A stretch of DNA of 64,000 nt, from assembly GCF_014697625.1 (NCBI RefSeq), contig NZ_JACJSG010000013.1, positions 1 to 64,000 on the forward strand. Direction: 5' to 3'. This document shows positions 18,697 through 28,527 of the stretch, piece after piece. The first letter of the stretch is position 1. Every line of letters begins with the position of its first letter. Source of the stretch: Anabaena azotica FACHB-119 (GTDB taxonomy: Bacteria > Cyanobacteriota > Cyanobacteriia > Cyanobacteriales > Nostocaceae). A model generated the notes under the pieces. The model did not search any database. It was not told the DNA's origin and saw only the letters and a list, made by a program, of their open reading frames with translations. The position numbers and the translations under genes are program-made.

Positions 18697-19893
18697 ATGA
18701 CTATGAAAATTGCTGTAATTGGAGCTAAAGGTCTTCCCCCTAAACAAGGTGGCATCGAGCATTACTGTGCAGAAGTCTATCCCAGGATAGTTGCACAAGG
18801 TCACAGTGTAGACTTATATGCCAGGTCTTCATATACGGATACTCGTTGGCTGGGGAATGATGATTTTCAAGGGGTGCGAGTAATTTCCTTACCTGGGATG
18901 GATGTCAAAGGTGCAGATGCCTTCGTCACCTCTGCATTAGGTGCGATCGCCGCCACAGCAGAAAGATATGATATCGTCCACTTTCATGCTCTTGGCCCCT
19001 CGCTATTCACCTTCTTACCCAGAATTGCCAACTCAGCTAAAATTGTTGTCACTTGTCAGGGATTAGATTGGCAACGTGCTAAATGGGGTAGCTTTTCCAC
19101 TCGCCTGATTCAAACTGGTGAAAAAGCCGCAGTCCGGTTTGCCCACGGTATAGTAGTTGTCTCTGATGCACTCAAAAGCTACTTTGCCCAAACTTATGGA
19201 CGGGAGACAGTTTATATTCCCAATGCTCCCGCTAGCTACGGTGAATCAGACCCCAAATTTACATATGGTAAAACACTGGGTTTAGAACAGGGACGTTATA
19301 TGGTATTCGTCGGGCGGATCGTTCCCGAAAAACGTCCCGATTTACTCATTGAAGCCTTCTCCAAATTACAACCATCTGGATGGAAATTAGTTTTGGCTGG
19401 CGGTGTTAGTGATACTCAATCATACACCGCTCAATTATTAGAAAAGGTCGCAAATAACCCCAATATTATTTTTGCTGGTGAACTACGTGGCCCGCGTCTG
19501 TGGGAAATTGTGCGCGGCGCAGGAATGTTTGTTTTACCCTCTGATTTAGAAGGTTTGCCATTAGCAATGTTGGAGGCAATGCAGGAAGGTGTACCAGTGG
19601 TAGCCAGTGATATTCTGCCACACCAACAGTTGATTAATGGCGGTATGGGAACATTATTTACATCTGGTGATGTAGACTCCTTAGTTAGTTCCTTAGATTG
19701 GGCAATTCATCACCCCCAACAAATAGCAAGCATGGCAAAGAATGCCCAAAGAAATATTCAAGTAAATTACAGTTGGGAACATATCACTGCGGAAAACTTA
19801 AAGCTGTATCAAACCCTGTTGACCTCGCCTCAACCGCTAGGGACATTGCAGCCTGAAGAGATTAGTTTAGCTAGGGCGGGAAGCAAAAAATAG
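18697..19893 (+). CDS. glycosyltransferase family 4 with DUF1972-type N-terminus
   Basis: The 398-residue GT4 begins MTMKIAVIGAKGLPPKQGGI, the pattern of DUF1972/rhamnosyltransferase-like enzymes, followed by YDIVHFHALGPSLF. The C-terminal half has YMVFVGRIVPEKRPDLLIEA and EGLPLAMLEAMQEGVPVVAS as the donor-binding and E-x7-E motifs. I chose ATG 18697 because it precedes the conserved N-terminus; a TTG at 18625 would add 24 residues of poor character overlapping the previous gene. It likely adds one sugar of the same repeat unit as its neighbour. The donor sugar cannot be read from sequence. Confidence 0.88.
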   Translation: MTMKIAVIGAKGLPPKQGGIEHYCAEVYPRIVAQGHSVDLYARSSYTDTRWLGNDDFQGVRVISLPGMDVKGADAFVTSALGAIAATAERYDIVHFHALGPSLFTFLPRIANSAKIVVTCQGLDWQRAKWGSFSTRLIQTGEKAAVRFAHGIVVVSDALKSYFAQTYGRETVYIPNAPASYGESDPKFTYGKTLGLEQGRYMVFVGRIVPEKRPDLLIEAFSKLQPSGWKLVLAGGVSDTQSYTAQLLEKVANNPNIIFAGELRGPRLWEIVRGAGMFVLPSDLEGLPLAMLEAMQEGVPVVASDILPHQQLINGGMGTLFTSGDVDSLVSSLDWAIHHPQQIASMAKNAQRNIQVNYSWEHITAENLKLYQTLLTSPQPLGTLQPEEISLARAGSKK

Positions 19894-19951
19894 ATGGGTG
19901 CGGAGTGTGGCGTGAAGGAGAAAAACTCATGACTATGGGCTGTTGACTGTT

Positions 19952-20015
19952 GTAGGGGCGGGTTTAATTGACATATTTATTTTCCCCATGAATTTCTGGC
20001 TGAACCCGCCCCTAC
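19952..20015. repeat. GTAGGGGCGGGTT inverted repeat
   Basis: GTAGGGGCGGGTT at 19952-19964 is repeated inverted as AACCCGCCCCTAC at 20003-20015 around a 38-base AT-rich spacer. A related element sits at 36374-36430. It lies between two genes of the locus and could fold into a hairpin that attenuates transcription into the kinase gene. Confidence 0.75.
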
Positions 20016-20073
20016 TGGACTATGAACTAATAACCAATGACTATTGTTTCTGGAAGAAACTAGGATACGTGTA

Positions 20074-22254
20074 ATGGGAAAAGGCATTTCAACCTTACTA
20101 GCAGTCTTGGGACGCAGAGGCTTTCCAGCTATTACTGTCTTTGCTGCTGTTATAGGAGCGTCATTCGCCTATTTGAAGGTGACACCACAGTTGTATGAAA
20201 CATCAGCAAGATTGATGTTGGATGATAAAAAGGCTAGTGTATCTGAGTTAGGTCGTGACTTAACTCAGATAAATTCTTCAGGTGTGGGACGCAACCCTTT
20301 GGCAGACCAAGCGGAATTGTTGAAGTCACAAACAGTATTGCAACAGGCAATTAGTAAACTCAAGCCCCAAAAAGGTAATTCAACCGAAAAGGAATTAACA
20401 CCTGCGGATATTAAATCAAAGTTGAAGGTGGTGATTGTTCCAGCGACTAATATCCTAGAGTTGCGATATCAAAGTGAAGATCCACAACAAGCGGCTGAGG
20501 TTGTAAATGCTCTCTCTGAGGCAATGGTTGAGGAGAGTATCAAAACCATTAGTTCCGAGGCGACTAAGGTCAGAGAGTTTTTAGCCCAAAAAGTCCCCCA
20601 AGCACGTCAACGTCTCCAACAAGCCGAATTAGCAGAAACCAGATACAGACAGCAAAGTGGTGTGGTAGCGGCGGATGACCAGACCAGAAGCTTAGTAACT
20701 AGTTTGGCAGACTTGGAGAATCAAGAGCGTACCTTAGCCGCACAACTGCAAGAAGCGCGATCGCGTGACGCATCTTTACGCCAAGTGACAGATGCGAAAA
20801 ACATCACCACAGCGTATGCCTCTGTCAGAGAAGGTCAAGACGAACAACTCAAAGTCCTACGCAACAAGCTAACTGATATAGAAACCAAGCTCATCGAAGC
20901 GCGGACTAAATTTCGAGAAGAACATCCCACCGTTCTCGATCTAGTGCAGCAAAGAGATGAAATCAGAGCTTTGTATGCCCAGCAAATGGCTAGGGTATCT
21001 TCTAACAATCAAACGGCTAATTTTCAGAATTTAGCTAATGACCAAATCAGCCAAAACCTGATCTCTGAATTAATCACCAATGACATCACACGTTTAGCCG
21101 TAGAAAACAGGCTGAATGCTATCCGCCAAATGAGAGCTAATATCCAGCGACGTTTGGCACTCATCCCCATTCAACAGCAACCCTTAACTGTCCTCACCCG
21201 CCAACGGGAAGAAGCCGCCGAATCAGTCAAGTTTCTCCAAAGTAAACTGGAAGAAGCACAGATTGCTGAAGCGCAGAAAGTTAGTAATATCCGCATTCTG
21301 GAAACGGCTGTCGCACCAGAGTTACCTTCATCGCCTAAGCGTATCGTTGTGCTTGTCCTAGCTGGGTTCTTTGGCAGCATCTTAGCTGTAGGCTTGGTGT
21401 TAGTACTAGAACTGATGGACAACACTCTGCGCGATGCTTCCGAAGCCGAGGAGTTACTACAACTACCATTGTTGGGAGTTTTACCACGTCTCCCCGCTAC
21501 CAAACTGAGTTTAGAGCCGGCGGAACAGTTTCTTGATGATTTAGGTTTGGTTGAACCTTACCGAATGCTGTTGAAGAATTTAGAGTTCCGCAATGTTGAC
21601 AATTTGCAAGTTATAGTTGTCAGCAGTCCGCTTTCTGGGGAAGGGAAGTCAGTCATTGTTTCCCATTTAGCAGCAGTTTCCGCTATGTTATCTCGGCGGA
21701 CGTTAATTATTGATGCTGATTTGCGTAAACCTTCACAACACACGCTATTTAATCTAGCTCCTAAACCAGGAATTACCGACGTAATTGATGGTACAAGACC
21801 TTTATTAAGTGCGGTGCAGTCAACAGCCGTGGAAAATCTCTCGGTTTTGACTTGCGGTGAATTACGGGGAAGACCATCGCAAATATTAGAATCCCCAGCC
21901 ATGAAAGCCTTGGTGGCGCAAGCAGCAGAATATTACGATTTAGTAATTATTGACACACCTCCCCTCAGCGCTTGTGCTGATGCCTCCACTTTGAGTCAAA
22001 TGAGTGATGGTGTCATCCTGACTACAAGACCTGGTTTCACCCTCAAGGAGGTATTACAACGTGCGGTATCAGAACTTAACCAAAACCGCATCCCGATTTT
22101 AGGTGTAGTCGTCAATGGTATGACAAGCGGGACGGAAAAATACTACCGCTACCCCTCAGAGGAATATCCCTCCCTATTACCGAAAACTCTGCGCCGTTTA
22201 ACCGCGTTGGGAAGTGGTAGAAGAAATTCGACTGATAATTCGAGGTCGAACTAA
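20074..22254 (+). CDS. Wzc/GumC-type polysaccharide co-polymerase with BY-kinase domain
   Basis: The 726-residue inner-membrane protein controls chain length and export of polysaccharide. It has an N-terminal Wzz domain with a first membrane segment (AITVFAAVIGASFAYL), a long periplasmic coiled coil (about residues 170-390), a second membrane segment (IVVLVLAGFFGSILAVGLVL), then a cytoplasmic tyrosine autokinase. Kinase motifs: Walker A SSPLSGEGKS near 517, Walker A' IIDADLRKP near 544, Walker B VIIDTPPLS near 623, and a short tyrosine cluster EKYYRYPSEEY near 688. ATG 20074 has AGGATACGT upstream; a TTG 30 bases earlier is possible. The next gene starts 5 bases after the stop, so they are co-transcribed. 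Confidence 0.9.
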   Translation: MGKGISTLLAVLGRRGFPAITVFAAVIGASFAYLKVTPQLYETSARLMLDDKKASVSELGRDLTQINSSGVGRNPLADQAELLKSQTVLQQAISKLKPQKGNSTEKELTPADIKSKLKVVIVPATNILELRYQSEDPQQAAEVVNALSEAMVEESIKTISSEATKVREFLAQKVPQARQRLQQAELAETRYRQQSGVVAADDQTRSLVTSLADLENQERTLAAQLQEARSRDASLRQVTDAKNITTAYASVREGQDEQLKVLRNKLTDIETKLIEARTKFREEHPTVLDLVQQRDEIRALYAQQMARVSSNNQTANFQNLANDQISQNLISELITNDITRLAVENRLNAIRQMRANIQRRLALIPIQQQPLTVLTRQREEAAESVKFLQSKLEEAQIAEAQKVSNIRILETAVAPELPSSPKRIVVLVLAGFFGSILAVGLVLVLELMDNTLRDASEAEELLQLPLLGVLPRLPATKLSLEPAEQFLDDLGLVEPYRMLLKNLEFRNVDNLQVIVVSSPLSGEGKSVIVSHLAAVSAMLSRRTLIIDADLRKPSQHTLFNLAPKPGITDVIDGTRPLLSAVQSTAVENLSVLTCGELRGRPSQILESPAMKALVAQAAEYYDLVIIDTPPLSACADASTLSQMSDGVILTTRPGFTLKEVLQRAVSELNQNRIPILGVVVNGMTSGTEKYYRYPSEEYPSLLPKTLRRLTALGSGRRNSTDNSRSN

Positions 22255-22259
22255 GAAAG

Positions 22260-23699
22260 ATGCTAAACAAAACCGCCAGTAGGTCTTTTCATCTCAACTT
22301 GTGGCTAGGCTTAGTTGGTCTAGCAGTTGGTATTTTAGCTGGGTTTGCGGTTGGTGTCAGTCCGGTGTTGCTATTCGTGGCTATAGTAGCGGTAGCTGGA
22401 CTGATATGGTTTTTTGCCAGTTTTGAGCAAGCAGTTATTGGTTTATTAATCCTGCGTAGCTCTTTAGACCTGTTTTCCTCTCTACAAATACCAGCCGCAT
22501 TTGCGATCGCTCTCAATGGTTTAACAATACTTTATGTATTGGTGGCGCTACTCACGGGTAAAGCTGTCAAAACAGATAAATTTTGGTGGTTTTTCGCGGT
22601 GTGGGTCATCTTCCAAAGCCTATGGATAATTCTTTTACCCTTGGGTGGTTTGGGGATGGATGCTTCTTTCTTGATGAATGGTGTGCGGGTATGGATGCGT
22701 TACTTTTCTTGGTTGATGGTCTACCTGTTGGTAATGCAGCTCAAAGACAGTGTACCACCGGAAAAGATAATTTCTCTGTTGCTGTTGTCTTTGGTGGCTC
22801 CCATTAGTATTGCACTGCTGCAAATATTTATACCAGAATCAATGTTACCGCCTTTGTTAACAGCCCAGGGGAAAGCTGGGAGTAGTGTTTCAGGAACTTT
22901 AGGTTTTCCCAACGGGTTAGGTATCTTCCTAACGATGTTTATCGCTTTAGTTTGGTGGAAGTTAAGTATTTCCAGCAAACGTTTACCTTGGTTGCTTTTA
23001 TTAGGGTTGGTGTCCTTTGTATTTGTGAGAACTGGTTACTTTACAGGAGTAATAGCAGTTTTCTTGCTGATATTGTTTATCAACTCGGCAAAAATTACCC
23101 CAGTGAGAGTGATTGGCGTAGCACTGTTTTGTTGTGCATTTTTGTGGATGTTTGGGAGTACAGAATTTGGACAACAACGACTCACAGAAATTTATGACAC
23201 GCCTTTATTGAACCCCAACATTGACGTATCTAGGTCAATTATTTTGTCCTATGGAGATGGTAATAGCTTTAATTGGCGGATTGCTCACTGGACTTATTTA
23301 ATCAATGCTTGGAATCAATTTCCGATATTGGGTTACGGTCTAGATACAAGTCGCTTTCTGGGTATACGCGACTTAGAAACAGGGGGTGGCTATGAAGCCC
23401 ACAACGATTATCTCCGCTTTCTTGTAGAGCAAGGAATTGTAGGGTTGATAGGGTTTCTGTGTTTTTTATTTGTGCAATTATGGCATCTAGTCAGTTTACT
23501 GAGAAATTCTCAGTTCAACTACGCTCGGCGTAATTTGTGTTTGCTGTTGGTAGCCTTATATGTGGCTAACGCTGTGAGTATGCTGGCTAGTAATATTGTT
23601 GATGCTACTACATTCTTTTTCTATTGGTGGACTCTAGTGGCGATCGCAGGCTGGGGTGATGAATACTGGAACCCAAATTTAGCGAAAACATCAGCTTAG
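22260..23699 (+). CDS. O-antigen ligase/polymerase (Wzy-like) membrane protein
   Basis: The 479-residue protein is very hydrophobic with about ten to twelve transmembrane segments. It has a large non-cytoplasmic loop that includes GYGLDTSRFLGIRDLETG and the following EAHNDYLRFLVEQGIVGLIG, the motif of the Wzy_C/RfaL family (H-N-x-Y/F-L). Such proteins polymerise lipid-linked repeat units in the periplasm, or ligate the chain to a carrier. In this locus, between a Wzc and a Wzx, polymerase is the better guess. The start ATG overlaps no other gene; AAGAAAG lies just before it. Confidence 0.85.
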   Translation: MLNKTASRSFHLNLWLGLVGLAVGILAGFAVGVSPVLLFVAIVAVAGLIWFFASFEQAVIGLLILRSSLDLFSSLQIPAAFAIALNGLTILYVLVALLTGKAVKTDKFWWFFAVWVIFQSLWIILLPLGGLGMDASFLMNGVRVWMRYFSWLMVYLLVMQLKDSVPPEKIISLLLLSLVAPISIALLQIFIPESMLPPLLTAQGKAGSSVSGTLGFPNGLGIFLTMFIALVWWKLSISSKRLPWLLLLGLVSFVFVRTGYFTGVIAVFLLILFINSAKITPVRVIGVALFCCAFLWMFGSTEFGQQRLTEIYDTPLLNPNIDVSRSIILSYGDGNSFNWRIAHWTYLINAWNQFPILGYGLDTSRFLGIRDLETGGGYEAHNDYLRFLVEQGIVGLIGFLCFLFVQLWHLVSLLRNSQFNYARRNLCLLLVALYVANAVSMLASNIVDATTFFFYWWTLVAIAGWGDEYWNPNLAKTSA

Positions 23700-23742
23700 T
23701 ATCAATCAAAATTGGGTCGGTAGCTATAAGGATTCTTGAGAA

Positions 23743-24924
23743 ATGCTGCAATCTTTAAATCAACGACAGAATAAGCAAAGGCTAGTAGGAATTGACTTGT
23801 TTAGAGGTATATCAGCTTATGCTGTCGTTTTAATTCATGTTGGTACTCTCATGATTTATTCTGGATTACCTACAAATAATTTGACAAATGCAGTTATCGA
23901 AATCAGTCGATTTGCTGTACCTTTCTTTTTGGCTTCGTCATTTTATTTAATGACGCAAAAATTATATACAACAGAGCAAAAGACTTCTGTAGTTAGTTTA
24001 TTTAAATCAAGGTCACAAAGATTATTAATTCCGTATTTTTTATGGAGCTTGATTTATTTATGCCTACGTATACTCAAAACTTTGAGTGAGTCGGGAAATC
24101 TCAAGGATTTATTTCAAGACCCAGTTCTGCTGCTGTTTCTTGGTGGCGCTTCTATTCATTTATATTTCTTACCAATGCTATTTACAGGTAGCTTTTTAAT
24201 CATCTTGGCAGAAATATTAGTGAGTCGCCAGATTAAATTAAAAACGCTCCTTGTTTTATCCATAATTAGTATTGTTTTCTACGAATTGCAGATATATTCG
24301 GGAAATGATTTTAAATTCTATACTGACTTTGGCGTAAATTGTTTAGCAGTTACAAATGCTTGCTCTATAGCTTTTAAAAGTATAGAAAACCCCATATTTC
24401 CCAACTATGATCATCAAATTTGGCGATTATTGTTTGTAGCGATCGCCTGGCTAATTAAATGTCTACCTTATACATTACTAGCTATGGTTATCAATCATCC
24501 ACGCATCAAAAAACTCACGAAACATCTAAATATAAATCATGCAATATCCTTATTGAGCCTAGCCTTAATCATAACGGCATTATGGCTATTAAATTTATAC
24601 CAAATTACTTATTTTCCCCAATCCCTATACGAATTAGGTACAGCATTCTCTCTCCTGATATGTGGAATTGCTCTATCCAATAAAATACCAAAATCACCTT
24701 ACATAGAGAATTTAGGCATATCTTCTTTTGGCATATATCTCATACATTATTTAATTCTCTTAATCTACATTAATCTTTTGGTAAAAATCATACCCAATAT
24801 CAAGATGTTACCTCCAGTAATAACTATGTTACTCATATCTGCTGTTGGCTTCTTGACTAGCTGGCTTATAGTCGCAAGACTGATGAAAATAAAAGTTATA
24901 TCTAAAAATCTTTTTAGCGCTTAA
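23743..24924 (+). CDS. acyltransferase family 3 membrane protein (O-acetyltransferase-like)
   Basis: The 393-residue protein has about ten transmembrane segments and the N-terminal motif RLVGIDLFRGISAYAVVLIH with the catalytic-type His of acyltransferase-3 enzymes. Family members such as WecH and OafA move acetyl or succinyl groups onto surface sugars. The C-terminal half includes GISSFGIYLIHYLILLIYIN, also typical. It probably decorates the polysaccharide made by this locus. The DNA here is more AT-rich than in the first glycosyltransferase genes. Confidence 0.8.
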   Translation: MLQSLNQRQNKQRLVGIDLFRGISAYAVVLIHVGTLMIYSGLPTNNLTNAVIEISRFAVPFFLASSFYLMTQKLYTTEQKTSVVSLFKSRSQRLLIPYFLWSLIYLCLRILKTLSESGNLKDLFQDPVLLLFLGGASIHLYFLPMLFTGSFLIILAEILVSRQIKLKTLLVLSIISIVFYELQIYSGNDFKFYTDFGVNCLAVTNACSIAFKSIENPIFPNYDHQIWRLLFVAIAWLIKCLPYTLLAMVINHPRIKKLTKHLNINHAISLLSLALIITALWLLNLYQITYFPQSLYELGTAFSLLICGIALSNKIPKSPYIENLGISSFGIYLIHYLILLIYINLLVKIIPNIKMLPPVITMLLISAVGFLTSWLIVARLMKIKVISKNLFSA

Positions 24925-24964
24925 TACAAATAATAATGATTTTCCTATCACCAAAGGAGGTAAT

Positions 24965-26044
24965 ATGACAGAACATACTATTGACAATCATCAGTATTTT
25001 AAAAAGCAATTGTCAAAATACTTATACTTGATCAGAGGTATAGCAATTATCCTTGTAGTTGTTGGTCATGTGATTGGATACAATATCAGCTATGGAATGC
25101 GTCAAATATATAATTCTAATCTTTCCTTGCTCGGTTGGATATGTGATTTAATAAATACATTCCATATGCCTACTTTTTTTATTGCCTCTGGAATTGCTTT
25201 TGCTGCTTTTAGCAATAAAAATCTTACTTATCAAAAATTCTTTACATCTAAATTTCAGAAGTTACTTGTACCCCTACTTGTTTGGTGTCCCCTATATTTT
25301 ATCTTTCAATCTTTAGCTAAATCAAGGACATTTTCTATCTTTGATATAATTAATTCCGTAATTTATCCCTACGAAATATTTTGGTTTTTACACGTTTTAA
25401 TATTTTCAACTCTACTGAGTTTTATATATTTCAAAAATTGGCGTTCAGTAGAATCTTATTTAATTTTATCAGTAGCTTTATTTATTATTAGTGTTTTGGC
25501 AAATAATAAAAGCATTCAAGATTATTTCTTTTGGAATATATTCTATGCTTTTGGTATTTTTATAAATAGATATTTATGGAAAATAGAAACTATATTTTGT
25601 AAAAATTCTCATATTGTAAATCAAGTTCTGACACAATGCTTATTTCTATCTATATTAATAGCTTGTGAATCTCTTTTACCTAAAGATGCCAGCGTTGATT
25701 ATTTAAGATTAATCAATGGCACAGTAGGATTTATGTTTTTATATTTGCTGTCTATTCAGTTAATTAACTATGTAGACAGAAGTAGCAGTGAAAAAGGTGA
25801 ATTATGGCAGAAAATCACCGAATATTTGCAATATTGTGGTACAGCTAGTATGGCTATATATTTATTTCATGGTTACTTTACAGGTATCACAAAAGTTCTA
25901 TTATTGAGGACGGCTAACTTACCGAATCCGATTTTATACTTTTTAATTGTCTCTTTAGCGGGGATTTTATTTCCACTACTGATTTACAACACATTTAAAA
26001 CTCGCAGTAAACTATTTCTTTACTCCATAGGTGCAGCAAAATAA
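24965..26044 (+). CDS. acyltransferase family protein (fucose 4-O-acetylase/NolL-like)
   Basis: The 359-residue multi-pass membrane protein begins with YLIRGIAIILVVVGHVIGYN, the COG3594/acyltransferase-3 type motif with His, followed by TFHMPTFFIASGIAF and a C-terminal ASMAIYLFHGYFTG. It likely acetylates a sugar in the exopolysaccharide. An unusually strong Shine-Dalgarno, AAAGGAGGTAAT, sits 4 bases before the ATG. It is not a recent duplicate of the previous acyltransferase: the two share only family motifs. AT content is high. Confidence 0.8.
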   Translation: MTEHTIDNHQYFKKQLSKYLYLIRGIAIILVVVGHVIGYNISYGMRQIYNSNLSLLGWICDLINTFHMPTFFIASGIAFAAFSNKNLTYQKFFTSKFQKLLVPLLVWCPLYFIFQSLAKSRTFSIFDIINSVIYPYEIFWFLHVLIFSTLLSFIYFKNWRSVESYLILSVALFIISVLANNKSIQDYFFWNIFYAFGIFINRYLWKIETIFCKNSHIVNQVLTQCLFLSILIACESLLPKDASVDYLRLINGTVGFMFLYLLSIQLINYVDRSSSEKGELWQKITEYLQYCGTASMAIYLFHGYFTGITKVLLLRTANLPNPILYFLIVSLAGILFPLLIYNTFKTRSKLFLYSIGAAK

Positions 26045-26336
26045 CTTATTGGTTCTCTGTGTTCAGGATTATACAGTTAAATTTTTCCCTGAGATTGAAA
26101 GAGGAAATGTAATTGTCAAGACTAAATGATGTTTTAAAAGTCATGATTAATGTATTGAATAATCAGAAACCTCTCGAAATTAACTTTTTGCAGTAGAACC
26201 TAGAAAAGTTTTACCTGCTAAAGAATATCAGGAGAAATTTCTCAGTGTTTCCAGCCACAATCAATGACATTTAAAACATCTTCTAGGGTAGCTGCCGATA
26301 CTTTAATTAGTCAATAAAGCCTATTGAAATTAAACA
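26045..26336. other. AT-rich gap inside the polysaccharide locus
   Basis: About 290 bases with no supported gene and no palindromic repeat. Short open stretches exist (for example a frame from about 26050 to 26128) but have no start, length or recognisable motif. It may be the decayed remains of a gene or simply a promoter-containing spacer for the second half of the locus. Confidence 0.35.
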
Positions 26337-27509
26337 ATGATACAGCAAGTAATTGATACTAACAACTATTTAGCATCATCAACTCATAAGCGTTATCGAG
26401 TTGTGTTGGTACATCCTAGTGCGGGAGTAAATTGGAGCGGTGGTTCAGAAATATTTGCCATAGAATTAGCCAGATATCTCAATTCCTACTTTGATGTAGA
26501 ACTTTTGAGTGGTGCTGACTGTGGTTCTTTCTCCTCCTTGTCTGGTGGTATCTCACGTACTCACGCTTTTAACATTGTCCGTCATCCGCTTTTATCTGGA
26601 CTAGTGCATAAGTTTGCTAGTCATCCAGAAATAGTAATTGAACACCTCACAAATTTTTTACCTTGTGCTATTCATCTATTAGCTAAACCTGCCGATTTGA
26701 TATTTCCCTGTAATGATTATGGTGGGTTAGCAATGGCGGCTTTTGTGAGAGCTATCAAAGGTACACCCATACTTTATACTGAACACATTGGATTAATGGG
26801 GGGAGGTAAATCATTAAGACGTAACCTGCGGTTTCATCCTGATCAACTAGTAGTTTTTTCAGAAGAAACAGTAGAATTTGTTCGCAATTTCCAACCTAAA
26901 CAACAAGTGACCATCATTCCTAATGGTGTAGATACAAATAAATTTACCCCGTTAGGAAATCGCCTCGATTTCGGTTTACCAAAACCCATTGTTCTTTGTG
27001 TCGCTTCGCTCAAGCGGAATAGTCATAAACGCATTGAATTGGCTATGCAGGCAGTAGCACGTTTACCCCAAGCTAGTTTACTATTATGCGGCGATGGTAT
27101 TGACCGTGATTACTTTCAAGCTAAGGGTGATGAGTTACTAGGGAAGCAACGTTTTCAAATTCAAAGTTTACCTTATGAACAAATGCCTGAAGTTTACCGC
27201 AGTGCTGATGTATTTACCTTACCTTCAATCGATGAGCCTTTTGGACTGGCTTATGTAGAAGCAATGGCTAGCGGTTTACCCGTAGTTGCTACCGATGATG
27301 CAATGCGTCGGCAAATTGTGGGTGATGCTGGCAGACTTTGTGATGTGACTAATCCAGATATTTATGCTGCTGCTTTAGGAGAGATTTTAACTCAAGATTG
27401 GCAAGTTCGCGCTAGGGAAAATGCTTTACGTTTCAGTTGGGAAAATATCGCCTTAAGCTATCGTGATTTGATTTTAGAAACTATTTACAGTCGTCAAAAA
27501 CATCCTTAA
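26337..27509 (+). CDS. glycosyltransferase family 4
   Basis: The 390-residue GT-B enzyme has an N-terminal domain starting YRVVLVHPSAGVNWSGGSEI and a C-terminal donor domain with PKPIVLCVASLKRNSHKRIE and the E-x7-E region EPFGLAYVEAMASGLPVVAT. The presence of EPFGLAYVEA fits many GT4 mannosyl-, glucosyl- or galactosyltransferases. It is separated from the preceding gene by 292 bases and followed after 20 bases by a GT2 gene, so it may open a second transcription unit. Sugar specificity is unknown. Confidence 0.88.
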   Translation: MIQQVIDTNNYLASSTHKRYRVVLVHPSAGVNWSGGSEIFAIELARYLNSYFDVELLSGADCGSFSSLSGGISRTHAFNIVRHPLLSGLVHKFASHPEIVIEHLTNFLPCAIHLLAKPADLIFPCNDYGGLAMAAFVRAIKGTPILYTEHIGLMGGGKSLRRNLRFHPDQLVVFSEETVEFVRNFQPKQQVTIIPNGVDTNKFTPLGNRLDFGLPKPIVLCVASLKRNSHKRIELAMQAVARLPQASLLLCGDGIDRDYFQAKGDELLGKQRFQIQSLPYEQMPEVYRSADVFTLPSIDEPFGLAYVEAMASGLPVVATDDAMRRQIVGDAGRLCDVTNPDIYAAALGEILTQDWQVRARENALRFSWENIALSYRDLILETIYSRQKHP

Positions 27510-27529
27510 TTAAATTCAACACAAACCTT

Positions 27530-28486
27530 ATGCCAAAAGTTTCCATAGTGATTCCAGCTTATAATGCAATGGCTTATCTACCAACTACGCTGGAAACCGT
27601 TTACCAACAAACATTTACCGACTTTGAAGTGTTAATAATTAATGATGGCAGTTCTGATAATATTGTTGATTGGGTTTCCCATCTCACAGATAATAGAATC
27701 CGCCTGATTACACAAGAAAATCAAGGTTTAACTGGCGCACACAATACAGGTGTGATTCAAGCACAAGGTGAATATATTGCCTTCTTAGATGCTGATGACC
27801 TATGGGAACCAAGCAAATTAGAAAAACAAGTAAGTTGCTTAGATAAAAATCCCGAAGTCGGCTTAGTAGATACTTGGGTAATGTTAATTGATGAGGATGG
27901 AGTATCTACAGGAACAGTTATCAAAACCAACGCCGAGGGTAACGTTTGGCAACAAATTATTCAATGTCCTACTGTTGTTTGTGGTAGTTCGCCTCTAGTC
28001 CGCAAAATTTGTTTTCAAGAATTAGGTTTGTTTGATCCAGAAATGGGTGGTTCCTCCGATTGGGATATGTGGACGCGCATTGCATCTCGATACAATTTTG
28101 CCTTAATTAAAGAACCGTTGACTCTGTATCGTCAACATCGTAGCAGTATGTCGAAAAACTGCGATCGCGTATTTCGAGAAAACCAAGCCGTCATCGAAAA
28201 AACCTTCAAATCAGTTCCCCCAGAATTACAAAACCTCAAACAACGCGCCTACGCCTTAGTCTACTTATACTTAGCCTGGAGATCCCTAGATAACAGCAAC
28301 TACGAACAAGCCATTTACTATCGCCAACAAGCTTACATCAACGACCCCAAAGTTATCTATTCCAAATCAGGACTCTCCCAACAATTCGCCATCCTTGTTA
28401 CCCGCTTCTTCGGCTCCTCCGCCTTAGATGGAGTGAGAAACATTAGCCGCACCCTACGCAGAAATATTCTCGCTTTCATCCCTTAA
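27530..28486 (+). CDS. glycosyltransferase family 2 (tandem copy A1)
   Basis: The 318-residue GT-A enzyme begins MPKVSIVIPAYNAMAYLPTT, with NDGSSDNI and the DXD-type motif FLDADDLWEPSKLEKQVSCL, then DWDMWTRIASRYNFALIKEP and the acceptor-side RQHRSSMSKN. These are the hallmarks of GT2 enzymes that use UDP-sugars with a divalent metal. The C-terminal 100 residues are helical and shared with the next gene, with which it forms a tandem paralogue pair. It likely adds a sugar to the lipid-linked repeat unit. Confidence 0.88.
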   Translation: MPKVSIVIPAYNAMAYLPTTLETVYQQTFTDFEVLIINDGSSDNIVDWVSHLTDNRIRLITQENQGLTGAHNTGVIQAQGEYIAFLDADDLWEPSKLEKQVSCLDKNPEVGLVDTWVMLIDEDGVSTGTVIKTNAEGNVWQQIIQCPTVVCGSSPLVRKICFQELGLFDPEMGGSSDWDMWTRIASRYNFALIKEPLTLYRQHRSSMSKNCDRVFRENQAVIEKTFKSVPPELQNLKQRAYALVYLYLAWRSLDNSNYEQAIYYRQQAYINDPKVIYSKSGLSQQFAILVTRFFGSSALDGVRNISRTLRRNILAFIP

Positions 28487-28527
28487 AACCTCCAGGTTCC
28501 TCTGCGTTTAAAAAACACCAAAAACCT

